A DNA stretch of 14,411 nucleotides from DATJBF01 sp035515475 (GCA_035515475.1 DATJBF010000004.1:1-14411); one strand, 5' to 3'. Positions 6,198 to 13,431 are shown, counted from the first letter of the stretch. Notes: generated by a model from the sequence alone, not told the origin. Translations and numbers: made by a program.

Positions 6198-7823
6198 ATG
6201 GGTATCATGAAAACGTTGGCGTCCCGAATCCCCTTTGGCTGGATCCTGCTGGTGGCGGCGTACCTGGTCGGCGCGAACGTGCGGGGCGCGAACACCGCCC
6301 CGTTTTTCAATGTGCTGGATTACGGCGCGCACAACGATGGTTCCACCAACTCGACCGAGGCCATCCGGTCCGCCATCCAAGCGGCACACGCTGCGGGCGG
6401 TGGGACCGTCTACTTTCCGCCGGGCACCTACGTCACCGGACCGATCGAACTGGTGAACAATCTCGTGCTCGACGTCGACGCCGGCGCCACGCTCCGGTTC
6501 CCGGCGACCAGGCTCCCGTTTACGAAAGGCCGGCAACAAGGCATCGAATGTCTAACGCCAGTCCCGTTGATCGGTGGACGCTGCCTCCAAAACGTCACCA
6601 TCACGGGCCGGGGCGTACTGACCACGGACAATGCCGAGTGGATGAAACTCATGCCGCGGACGCGACGTTCGGGCAACAATCCCGGGTCGGCGAACGGCCC
6701 GAATTGGGAACGTTTGCTGCACGAACTGGAGCTGAAGACGCCCGCGCCGGACGAGTTCTATGAAAAAGCCGCCCCCGAACTCCGGCCTTCATTCGTCCGC
6801 ACCATGGACAGCACGAACGTTCTCATCGAAGGCGTCCATTTCATCGGTTCGTCGATGTGGACGATTCACCTGCTGTACACCGACAACGCGGTGGTCCGCA
6901 ACGTCATCATCGAGACGTACCCGGGCGTGCATACCGACGGCATTGCGGTCGATTCCAGCCGCAACGTGCGGATTTCGGATTGCTACATCGACACCGGCGA
7001 CGACGGGATCGTCATCAAATCGGGCAAGGACGCCGACGGCCGCCGGGTCAACAAGCCGACCGAGAACGTATCGATCGCGAATTGCACCGTTCACCATGCG
7101 CATGGCGCGGTGACCTTGGGCAGCGAGATCGCCGGCGGGATCCGCAACCTCGTGGCCGACAACATCACCTGCGACGGCACCCAGATGGGCGTGCGGATCA
7201 AGAGCCGACGCGGCCGGGGCGGCTTTGTCGAAGACGTCCGATTCAACAACTGGACGATGGAAAACGTCGGCCAAGCCATCAACGTGACCAGTTACTACTT
7301 GATGGAAGGCGAAGTGCGGACTTCCGCGCAACCGGTTTCGGAAAAGACGCCGGTGTTCCGCAACATCGCCGTCAGCGGGATGACCATCAATCACGCCCGG
7401 GTAGCGATCAACGTCGAGGGTCTGCCCGAGATGCCGATTCTCGGGCTACGGATCAGCGACGTGATCGCGTCGGCCAAGACCGGCGTGAAAGCCTCCAACA
7501 CGCAGGCGATGGAACTGCACGATGTGCAGGTGAACGCCGACGCCGGGCCGGCTTTTCTCGTTCAGGATTCGAAGGATCTGGAACTGGATGGAGTCACCAC
7601 GCGCCAGCCGTTGGCGAGTACGCCCGTGGTCCGTCTCGACCGTTGTCCCGGCGCCATCGTGCGGAACAGCAAGGCGTTTCCCGGTACCGGCACGTTTCTG
7701 TCCGTCGGCCCCGGCGAACTGAACGCGATTGTGCTCGAAGGCAACGCGCTCGACAACGCCCGGAAGGCCATGGAAGAAGCGCCCGGCTCCGAACCGGCGC
7801 ACGAACCGCCGACGGAAGAGTGA
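6198..7823 (+). CDS. Secreted glycoside hydrolase family 28-type (polygalacturonase-like) enzyme
   Basis: A 541-residue exported beta-helix protein. A signal peptide covers about 1-33; the mature part opens with FNVLDYGAHNDGSTNSTEAI, the start typical of pectinase-type right-handed beta-helices. All four GH28 motifs are present (numbering from the ATG at 6198): HTDG with D247, GDD with D268 and D269, HG at H302, and RIK at R333-K335. Family 28 enzymes hydrolyse polygalacturonan, rhamnogalacturonan or related uronic-acid polymers by inversion; the substrate here cannot be told. Starts at 6198 and 6207 both fit; neither has a strong ribosome site, and the open frame upstream of 6198 overlaps the OGG gene and is not coding. 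The segment about 150-205 is an insertion of low similarity to anything I recognise. The C-terminus is Glu/Pro rich. A secreted cupin gene follows 133 nt later. Confidence 0.87.
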   Translation: MGIMKTLASRIPFGWILLVAAYLVGANVRGANTAPFFNVLDYGAHNDGSTNSTEAIRSAIQAAHAAGGGTVYFPPGTYVTGPIELVNNLVLDVDAGATLRFPATRLPFTKGRQQGIECLTPVPLIGGRCLQNVTITGRGVLTTDNAEWMKLMPRTRRSGNNPGSANGPNWERLLHELELKTPAPDEFYEKAAPELRPSFVRTMDSTNVLIEGVHFIGSSMWTIHLLYTDNAVVRNVIIETYPGVHTDGIAVDSSRNVRISDCYIDTGDDGIVIKSGKDADGRRVNKPTENVSIANCTVHHAHGAVTLGSEIAGGIRNLVADNITCDGTQMGVRIKSRRGRGGFVEDVRFNNWTMENVGQAINVTSYYLMEGEVRTSAQPVSEKTPVFRNIAVSGMTINHARVAINVEGLPEMPILGLRISDVIASAKTGVKASNTQAMELHDVQVNADAGPAFLVQDSKDLELDGVTTRQPLASTPVVRLDRCPGAIVRNSKAFPGTGTFLSVGPGELNAIVLEGNALDNARKAMEEAPGSEPAHEPPTEE

Positions 7824-7840
7824 GGTCGGAAACGACAGAC

Positions 7841-7882
7841 GTGGAGCGTGGAGCGCGGGGCGTGGAGCGTGGAGCGCGGAAT
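7841..7882. repeat. Heptanucleotide array, family GTGGAGC
   Basis: Six 7-bp units: GTGGAGC, GTGGAGC, GCGGGGC, GTGGAGC, GTGGAGC, GCGGAAT. It lies 17 bp behind the GH28 stop codon. Confidence 0.82.
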
Positions 7883-7904
7883 AAAGAGAACGTGAGAGGT
7901 AAGC

Positions 7905-7939
7905 GCTGACGACTGCGAACTGAAAACCGAGAACTATCT
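7905..7939. repeat. Heptanucleotide array, family ACTGAAA
   Basis: Five degenerate 7-bp units in one phase: GCTGACG, ACTGCGA, ACTGAAA, ACCGAGA, ACTATCT. It ends 6 nt before the ribosome site of the cupin gene. Confidence 0.65.
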
Positions 7940-7956
7940 TGCGCAAAGGAGTTGCC

Positions 7957-8595
7957 ATGAACCTGCGAAATTGGTTGTGCGGACTGATACTGATTCTGTT
8001 ACCCGTGCCCGTCATGTCGGCAATCAATCGGACAGAGAAATTTCGCAACGACAAGGTGCTGGTCGTGGAACAGACCCTGCCACCGGGCGGCGTCATGAAC
8101 TTGCCGGTGGATCGGCCCGTGGTCATGGTTTATCTCAACGACGAACCGATCGTAGCCACCCCGACAGGAGGCAATCATCGGATGGAGACTGTCAAGCGGG
8201 GTCAGGCCGTATTTGAACCACCGCAATCGGGCGCCGTGAGGAACGACGGCAAAACAGATTTGCGAATCGTTTCGGTCGAGTTCCTCGGCAGCGGCGGTTC
8301 GGTGACGTGGGGCACGGCCGGGTTGGCCCCAGATTACAAGTTACTCTTCGAGAACCGGTACGGCAGGGTTTACGACATCAAAATGGCCGCGGGAAAAAGC
8401 GAGCCGTTGCACAGCCATCATGACCGCGTCGTGGTCTGCCTCTCGGGAGCCGAACTCGAACACGAGATGCCCGACGGCCGACGCGAAACCTCGACGTTGA
8501 AAACCGGTGAAATCGTCTGGCGCCGCGGTGGTACTCACGTCGGCCATAACGTCGGCAAGACGGATCTGTGGGTCATTGCCATCGAACCGAAGTAG
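7957..8595 (+). CDS. Secreted cupin-fold protein
   Basis: A 212-residue exported protein with a signal peptide (about 1-22). It has two cupin-like halves: residues about 38-110, without an obvious metal site, and about 130-205, which holds LHSHHDRVVVCLSG (151-164) and GGTHVGHN (191-198), the two halves of a classic cupin metal site (H152, H154, likely H194 or H197). The start at 7957 is secured by AAAGGAG five nt upstream. Cupins range from sugar-modifying enzymes to binding proteins, so the reaction is unknown. A small cupin (KdgF) takes part in uronate breakdown, and this gene follows a GH28 gene, so a role in uronic-acid metabolism is possible, but export to the periplasm or outside is not what KdgF does. 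Confidence 0.85.
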   Translation: MNLRNWLCGLILILLPVPVMSAINRTEKFRNDKVLVVEQTLPPGGVMNLPVDRPVVMVYLNDEPIVATPTGGNHRMETVKRGQAVFEPPQSGAVRNDGKTDLRIVSVEFLGSGGSVTWGTAGLAPDYKLLFENRYGRVYDIKMAAGKSEPLHSHHDRVVVCLSGAELEHEMPDGRRETSTLKTGEIVWRRGGTHVGHNVGKTDLWVIAIEPK

Positions 8596-8599
8596 GGGG

Positions 8600-8651
8600 C
8601 CGCAAACGACGCGGGACCGGCCTCTCGCCGCGGGGGCGAGGCGATTCCCTT
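8600..8651. repeat. Second, diverged copy of the 6057-6110 repeat core
   Basis: Starting 5 nt after the cupin stop codon, CCGCAAACG and GGGGCGAGGCG lie in the same order and spacing as in 6057-6110, with the middle CCGGCCT also shared and two single-base gaps. The CCTCACCC/GGGTGAGG ends of the first copy are missing here. The remaining bases up to 8679 show nothing else. Confidence 0.7.
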
Positions 8652-8679
8652 TCCGCGAATCGACCCAAATGCCCGCCCC

Positions 8680-9759
8680 TCACTGATCACCAATCACCGA
8701 TCGGTCGTCACGAGTAGCGGCGAGGTGCTGTTGGATGGAGGCCCGCAACAATTCCTCCTGATTGGGTGTCACGGCGAGGGCATGCTCGAAGGCCGCACGG
8801 GCGTCGTCTTCCTTGCCCTGTTTCAAGAGGATGCTGCCGAGCGTGTCGAGGTAGTAGGCGCGACGCCCGGGACGCAACGTGGCGGCCCGGTTGCATAAGT
8901 TCACCGCTTGGTCGAGGTTCTGCCCCATTTCCAGCCAGGTATAGGCGAGGTTGTTCATCGCGTCCGCATTCTGCGAATCGAGTTCGATCGCCCGCGAAAA
9001 CGTGTCGGCCGCCTCGCGCAGCCGGCGTTGCTTCAGCAGGGCGTTGCCGAGGTTCATCCGAAAGTAGGAGTTTCGCGGACGCGACTGGGTGGCGGCGACG
9101 TAATGCTGCGTGGCCGATTCGAGCAGCCCGGCCCGCTCGAAGAACAGGCCGAGATCGTTCTGTTCCTCGGGTGTCAGCCGCCAGGTGGCCTTCTCGGGCG
9201 GGCAGACCAACAAGGTCCAGCGGTCGGCCCGGTCCCAGTGCCGCAGAAAATCTTCGACCCGCATTTCATAGCGGGGACGCGTGTCGGAATGCACGGTCAC
9301 CACCTGCCGAAAATCGTCCCAACCGAGCACGACGAAATAGTGCGGTTGCTCGCCGAACCGGCCGAGCACGATGAGCGGGACGCCCGCGTCCAGCTTCTGA
9401 CGCAGATCGTCGGTCGAGCCGTGATACTGGCGGACCCACAGGTTGAACCGGCGGGCGTAATCGGTCAGTTCGCTGGTGAGCGTGCCGCCGATATCGGGCA
9501 GGTAGATGGCGCTGGCAATATCATCCTGCGACACGTCGTGGCCGTAATAGCTGGCCAGCATCGCGAGGGCGGCCGGGCCGCAGTAGTTGGGTTTCTGCGC
9601 AATGAACGGAACGGCAATCGGTGATGGGGAATGGGCAGTGGACGACGGACGATGGGCAACGGGGGGCGGCGCGGCCGTGCCGGCTGGCTCTGAATCAGCG
9701 GCATAGGCCAGGCCCAGTATGGCCAACACACAACTCAATGCACATCGCCCGGTACGCAT
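8680..9759 (-). CDS. Secreted C39-type cysteine peptidase with TPR repeats
   Basis: A 359-residue protein: signal peptide (about 1-20, AYA), a low-complexity linker (about 21-50), a C39-like papain-fold domain (about 51-185) and TPR-type helical repeats (about 200-345). The peptidase signature is QKPNYCGPAAL (55-65) with oxyanion Q55 and catalytic C60, then HYFVVLGWDD (140-149) with H140, and D159 in HSDTRPRYE as the likely third residue. The layout resembles the PA2778 family of pseudomonads. C39 domains in ABC exporters cut double-glycine leaders, but there is no transporter here, so a stand-alone periplasmic protease or peptide-binding role is inferred. The linker VAHRPSSTAHSPSPIA is encoded by a heptamer array, and the last residues SVIGDQ plus the stop codon are read from a second array. 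It starts 1 nt after the dciA stop, so it is probably translationally coupled. Confidence 0.85.
   Translation of the reverse strand: MRTGRCALSCVLAILGLAYAADSEPAGTAAPPPVAHRPSSTAHSPSPIAVPFIAQKPNYCGPAALAMLASYYGHDVSQDDIASAIYLPDIGGTLTSELTDYARRFNLWVRQYHGSTDDLRQKLDAGVPLIVLGRFGEQPHYFVVLGWDDFRQVVTVHSDTRPRYEMRVEDFLRHWDRADRWTLLVCPPEKATWRLTPEEQNDLGLFFERAGLLESATQHYVAATQSRPRNSYFRMNLGNALLKQRRLREAADTFSRAIELDSQNADAMNNLAYTWLEMGQNLDQAVNLCNRAATLRPGRRAYYLDTLGSILLKQGKEDDARAAFEHALAVTPNQEELLRASIQQHLAATRDDRSVIGDQ
8681..8708. repeat. Heptanucleotide array (GTRATCA family, opposite orientation) at the 3' end of the C39 gene
   Basis: Units CACTGAT, CACCAAT, CACCGAT, CGGTCGT. On the minus strand this encodes SVIGDQ and supplies the TGA stop of the peptidase gene. 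Confidence 0.75.
9616..9664. repeat. Heptanucleotide array (GATGGGM) inside the C39 peptidase gene
   Basis: Seven units in one phase: AATCGGT, GATGGGG, AATGGGC, AGTGGAC, GACGGAC, GATGGGC, AACGGGG. It encodes the Pro/Ser/His-rich linker between signal peptide and peptidase domain. Confidence 0.82.
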
Positions 9760-9760
9760 T

Positions 9761-10126
9761 TCAGCCGATGCGGAAGACGATGTCGCGGACCGCCTTCTTG
9801 CCGACGCGTTCCTGGATTTTTTGCAGGATCATCGGTTTGTAGAAGCGGGCGAGTTCCTGGAGCCAGACCGGGTGATCGACTGCCACGACGAGCACCCCAT
9901 GGTGCAGGCTGACCGGTTGGGCGTGCCGGGCAATATCGTTGCCGACGATGTTGGGCCAAAGCGAGAAGGCCTGGGATTGCTGGAGCCGCTGTTCGAGACC
10001 CAGTCGCTTCATCACCAGGGGCACGAGTTTGTTCGCGGGGATGGCAGGCCGTGTTCCCAGCAGGTCGGCGTCGCTGCCAAACGGCCGCCATTCACGCAGG
10101 ATCTGGGTTCGCAACGCGGGCGTCAT
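9761..10126 (-). CDS. dciA: DciA-type (DUF721) replicative helicase loader
   Basis: A 121-residue protein whose core matches DUF721/DciA: SLWPNIVGNDIARHAQPVSL (about 55-74), then GVLVVAVDHPVWLQELARF and a basic C-terminal ILQKIQERVGKK. DciA is the widespread bacterial partner that brings DnaB-type helicase to DNA when DnaC or DnaI is absent. The start at 10126 is chosen because it overlaps the ferredoxin stop as TAATG and because residues upstream of it in the same frame are arginine-rich shadow sequence of the ferredoxin gene. The C-terminal helical domain ends in VRDIVFRIG. It belongs to the ferredoxin-dciA-peptidase unit. Confidence 0.82.
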   Translation of the reverse strand: MTPALRTQILREWRPFGSDADLLGTRPAIPANKLVPLVMKRLGLEQRLQQSQAFSLWPNIVGNDIARHAQPVSLHHGVLVVAVDHPVWLQELARFYKPMILQKIQERVGKKAVRDIVFRIG

Positions 10127-10425
10127 TATGCCGGTCGCGGCGGAGATTGTTCCGCAGGGGCGACTTCGGCATCGGCGGTGGCCCGGCCGGCTTGCGTCCC
10201 GTCGTCGCCGATGGCTTCGACAGGACAACCTTCCATGGCCTCGCGGCACAGCGTCTCTTCCTCGGGCGAGGCCGGTTGCTTGAAAACGTAGCTGTAACCG
10301 CCGTCCTCGTTGCGCGTGAAATTATTCGGCGCCGTCTCCCGACACAAATCACAATCGATGCACTGGTCGTCCACGTAGAACTTGCCAGGCACGTTGTCCA
10401 AGTACCGGTTTGTGATCGTTGCCAT
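10126..10425 (-). CDS. Single-cluster [4Fe-4S] ferredoxin
   Basis: A 99-residue ferredoxin with one cluster site: CIDCDLC (C22, C25, C28) and the distal CPVEAI (C67). The sequence YLDNVPGKFYVDDQCIDC is typical of the small ferredoxins in which one of two ancestral clusters is lost. C60, seven residues before C67, is not a ligand in the usual pattern and could form a disulfide or replace a ligand. The tail after about residue 73 is Ala/Pro/Glu-rich and probably disordered. The start at 10425 is preferred over 10461 because GGAGAG lies at suitable spacing upstream and a promoter sits between the two positions. The redox partner is unknown; none is encoded nearby. Confidence 0.88.
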   Translation of the reverse strand: MATITNRYLDNVPGKFYVDDQCIDCDLCRETAPNNFTRNEDGGYSYVFKQPASPEEETLCREAMEGCPVEAIGDDGTQAGRATADAEVAPAEQSPPRPA

Positions 10426-10451
10426 CTCCCCCACTCTCCGTCGGCGCCGCC

Positions 10452-10479
10452 ATTGTAGCAAAGCGGGCTACCGATTCAA
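10452..10479 (-). promoter_or_regulatory. Promoter of the ferredoxin-dciA-peptidase operon
   Basis: On the minus strand TTGAAT (10479-10474) and TACAAT (10457-10452) are 16 nt apart, matching 4/6 and 5/6 of the sigma-70 consensus. A start near 10446 gives a leader of about 20 nt before the ferredoxin ATG. It lies in the 76-bp gap behind the release-factor-like gene. Confidence 0.55.
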
Positions 10480-10501
10480 TATCATTCTTGCCGAATCATC
10501 C

Positions 10502-11644
10502 TCAGGCCTGAAACCGCAGCAGTGCGCCCATCCGGCCGGCATCGCGCAAGACCGTCGCGTCGTGGACGTGCTGAATCTGGCAGTTCTTCTCGAGTGCCAA
10601 CTCGATGGCTTCGTCGATGATGTCGGGACAGGGACGGAGCGGTTCGTGGCAGTTGGGGCATGCGCCCTCGTTGAGACTCACGTGGTGGCAACTGTAGCAG
10701 ACGTAGCCGGGCGTCTCAAAGCCGTCCTCGACCAGCAGCGTCTGCGCTTCGCCCCGGGCAATCGCGCCGAGCGTCGGGCTGACGCCGCTCACCGCCAGGT
10801 GGCCCGCCCCGGCTTTTTGCATCAATTCCTCGGCCATCCGCCGTTCGTGTTCCTGCTCGACCCGTTGCTCGATCTCCCGGGTACGGGTCAGCACCTCGTC
10901 GGGCGAGGTCGTGAACGGTTTGGCGTGAAACTCGCCGACCAGGCGTTCGCGGAGGTCGGGATGGAGCTGTTGCCTGAACTCGCTCAGCACTTCGGTCAGG
11001 CCGCCCAGAATCAGGAAATCGAATTTGTCGCGCTTGAACACCTTGAACGTGGCATCGGCCAGCCGTTGATAGTGCTGGTGAACCGCCTGCGCGTGATGGC
11101 GCTCCATGTTGCGCTCGTCGCGTCCGCCCAGGCCACCTTCCTTGACGCGGCGCGGTATGGCGTCGACGACATCGCCCCGCTCGACGATTTCGCCCATGTA
11201 CACTTCGAACACCTGCCCGCCGGTGCTATCGACGAGCACGGCACAGAACCGGTGATACTCGCCCAGAATCGCCGCGAGCGGCCGAATGTAGGGGGCCAGG
11301 TCGGCTACGAGGATGTTGCGCGCCAGGTGGGGCAACCCATGGGCCTGCCAGAACTTGTGCGCCGCGCAAGAGAAAATGGCCAGGGCCCTGTAGCGGCCCG
11401 TGAAAATCTCCTGCATGGCATAGTCCCCGATGTACTCGAAGTCGGCGCGCAATGATTCGCACTGCGCGTGGCTACCCATCTTGGTAGACAGTTGTTGCTG
11501 GGCCGACTGGAGCAGGTCTTTGACGCGGATCTTCAACATCTGCGGCGGCCGTTTCGCCCGGTCCAGATCGAGGTAGCAGCTCGTGACCAGATACTCCCCG
11601 CTCTGGAAGTCATGCAGTTGGTCGACCTCAACGCGGGCAATCAT
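10502..11644 (-). CDS. Bacterial eRF1/aRF1-like release-factor family protein (baeRF type)
   Basis: A 380-residue protein resembling archaeal and eukaryotic release factor 1. Residues about 1-125 are a divergent N-terminal domain (TSCYLDLDRAKRPP at 21-34) without NIKS or YxCxxxF decoding motifs. Residues about 130-205 match eRF1 domain 2: FCAVLVDSTGGQVFEVYMGEI, then EGGLGGRDERNMERHH (169-184), where eRF1 has its GRGGQ peptidyl-tRNA hydrolysis loop. Residues about 207-380 match domain 3: FDFLILGGLTEVL, a charged helix, an inserted zinc ribbon with C316, C319, C329 and C332, and a final GRMGALLRF. Families of this type (baeRFs) are predicted, not proven, to act in ribosome rescue or quality control. 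The Gln of GGQ is Arg here (R175), so release activity is doubtful. The start at 11644 follows AAAGAGG with good spacing. The gene precedes the ferredoxin operon by 76 bp. Confidence 0.82.
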   Translation of the reverse strand: MIARVEVDQLHDFQSGEYLVTSCYLDLDRAKRPPQMLKIRVKDLLQSAQQQLSTKMGSHAQCESLRADFEYIGDYAMQEIFTGRYRALAIFSCAAHKFWQAHGLPHLARNILVADLAPYIRPLAAILGEYHRFCAVLVDSTGGQVFEVYMGEIVERGDVVDAIPRRVKEGGLGGRDERNMERHHAQAVHQHYQRLADATFKVFKRDKFDFLILGGLTEVLSEFRQQLHPDLRERLVGEFHAKPFTTSPDEVLTRTREIEQRVEQEHERRMAEELMQKAGAGHLAVSGVSPTLGAIARGEAQTLLVEDGFETPGYVCYSCHHVSLNEGACPNCHEPLRPCPDIIDEAIELALEKNCQIQHVHDATVLRDAGRMGALLRFQA

Positions 11645-11858
11645 GAAAATCCTCTTTCACAGACACGGTGGTTGAGCGAAAATACCGACCGTAACACAGT
11701 CATCAGTCTGCGATCTCGGCGGTTCATCGGTTCCACGGACCCGTGGCTAGGGGAATATGGCAGAGTCCGGCGCGGTTTTCCAAGCCTTTTTTGGACGGGG
11801 GAGGACGGCGACGGCGTTGAACGAGTGGACCCGCTGAAGTGTCGCATGCCAGGAAGTA

Positions 11859-11875
11859 CCCCTGCTCCACAGGGG
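11859..11875 (+). other. Leader hairpin upstream of the DegP-type gene
   Basis: CCCCTG (11859-11864) and CAGGGG (11870-11875) form a perfect 6-bp stem with a 5-nt loop, ending 26 nt before the start codon. It could be a leader structure; no function is shown. I find no convincing promoter in the rest of 11645-11901. Confidence 0.35.
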
Positions 11876-11901
11876 CCCAACGCTCGAAAGGACCAGGACG
11901 C

Positions 11902-13431
11902 ATGAATCCACGAAAGCTTCAAGCGATCGGAATCACCCTCGGCGTGGCCTTGTTCGTAGCCACCGGCTTGCTCGTGTTCACGGGCGCGGACCAGCCCGTG
12001 CCGACCCGAGACAGAACCGGTCCGTCGGCGGCGGACGGCGACACCGCGGCGTTGCGCCAGCTGGGCAATTCGTTCGGCGAGATTGCCGCGCGCGTGGGGC
12101 CGAGCGTGGTGACGATCTACTCGGAAAAAGTCCTGCGGTTCCAGCGACCGGAGTTCCCGTTTCCCTTCGGTGACGACTCTCCATTCGGCTGGTTTTTTGG
12201 AGACCAGGATTCACCCGAGCGCCATCCGCATCCACCGCGACAGCGGGAGTACAGGTTTTCCCAGCGCGGCCTGGGTTCGGGTATCATCATCGACAAGGCC
12301 GGCCATATCCTGACCAACAACCACGTCGTCAAGGACGTGGACGAGATCAAAATCATTCTCGCTGACAAACGTGAGTTCGTCGCCGAAATCGTCGGCACCG
12401 ATCCAAAGACCGACATCGCCGTCATCAAGATCAAGGGCAACGTCCCGCGCGATCTGTCCGTCGCCACGCTGGGCGATTCCGACGACGTCCGCGTCGGCGA
12501 CTGGGTGCTGGCCATTGGCGCGCCCTTCGGGTACGCGCAAACTCTCACCCACGGCATCATCAGCGCCAAAGGCCGCAACGACGTCGGCGGGTCCGACACC
12601 TACGAGGATTTTCTCCAGACGGACGCGCCGATCAACCCCGGCAACTCGGGCGGCCCGCTCGTCAACCTCCGCGGTGAAGTCATCGGCATCAACACGATGA
12701 TCGCCACCAGCATCGGCCAATTCCAAGGGGTCAGCTTTGCCATTCCCATCAACATGGCGCGCGACGTGATGAACGATTTGCTCACGACCGGCCGGGTCCG
12801 CCGCGGTTTGCTCGGCGTCATCATCCAGGGCGTGGACCAGGATCTCGCGCACCAGTTCGGGTTGCCCGACAACAAGGGTGCGCTGGTCTCGCAGGTGAAC
12901 AAGGATTCGCCCGCCGAGAAAGCAGGGATCCGCGTCGGGGACCTGATCGTCCGCTACAACGGCAAGCAGGTCGACGACACGCACCACCTGCGCAATCTCG
13001 TCGCTGCCACCGCGCCCGGCACCCGGGTCGAAGTGACCGTCGTCCGCAACGGCAAGCAACGCACGCTTACGGTGACCATCGGCGAACTCGCGTCCGGTCA
13101 AGCCGCCGGCGAAGGCGAGAATGAAGAATCCAAGTCGACTGCCGATCTCGGGCTCACGGTCGCCCCGGTCACGGCCGACGCCGCGAAACGGTACAACCTT
13201 GACGAAACCGACAAGGGCGTCGTCGTGACCGACGTGGACGACGATAGCCCGGCGGCGGACGCCGGGTTGCGGCCGGGCGACCTCGTCACCGAAGTCGACC
13301 GCCGGGCCGTCGCCAGCGTCGATGACTTCCGCGAGGCCGTCACGAAGACCAAGGGTAAAGACGGCCTCTTGATGCTGGTCAAACGCGATGGCACCAGCCG
13401 GTTCGTCATCCTGCGGCCAAAGTCCAAGTAA
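11902..13431 (+). CDS. degP: DegP/HtrA-type periplasmic serine protease with two PDZ domains
   Basis: A 509-residue envelope quality-control protease. The N-terminal hydrophobic segment (about 8-28) is a signal peptide or anchor. The trypsin-like domain (about 55-300) has the full catalytic triad: H141 in TNNHVV, D171 in KTDIAVIK and S249 in NPGNSGGPL. Two PDZ domains follow, about 300-395 (RRGLLGVIIQGV, DSPAEKAGIRVGDLIV) and about 415-508 (DLGLTVAPV, DSPAADAGLRPGDLV), which bind C-termini of unfolded proteins and control assembly. Loop 79-121 is rich in Pro, Phe, Gly and His, like the regulatory LA loop of DegP/DegQ. The start at 11902 is chosen over 11839 because it begins the hydrophobic N-terminus and follows AGGA. 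It converges with the MORN gene and seems monocistronic. Confidence 0.94.
   Translation: MNPRKLQAIGITLGVALFVATGLLVFTGADQPVPTRDRTGPSAADGDTAALRQLGNSFGEIAARVGPSVVTIYSEKVLRFQRPEFPFPFGDDSPFGWFFGDQDSPERHPHPPRQREYRFSQRGLGSGIIIDKAGHILTNNHVVKDVDEIKIILADKREFVAEIVGTDPKTDIAVIKIKGNVPRDLSVATLGDSDDVRVGDWVLAIGAPFGYAQTLTHGIISAKGRNDVGGSDTYEDFLQTDAPINPGNSGGPLVNLRGEVIGINTMIATSIGQFQGVSFAIPINMARDVMNDLLTTGRVRRGLLGVIIQGVDQDLAHQFGLPDNKGALVSQVNKDSPAEKAGIRVGDLIVRYNGKQVDDTHHLRNLVAATAPGTRVEVTVVRNGKQRTLTVTIGELASGQAAGEGENEESKSTADLGLTVAPVTADAAKRYNLDETDKGVVVTDVDDDSPAADAGLRPGDLVTEVDRRAVASVDDFREAVTKTKGKDGLLMLVKRDGTSRFVILRPKSK

Noticed and set aside
3604..9664. CRISPR array, considered for the short repeats
   Set aside because: The repeats are direct 7-mers without spacers, and no cas gene is present.
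11213..11221. A literal GGQ tripeptide (residues 142-144) in the release-factor-like protein
   Set aside because: It lies in the first strand pair of domain 2, where eRF1 has GNGA, not in the loop that reaches the peptidyl transferase centre; the loop equivalent is GGR at 173-175.
10382..11455. A 357-codon open frame on the plus strand opposite the release-factor-like gene
   Set aside because: Shadow frame of a well-supported gene; no ribosome site and no familiar motif.
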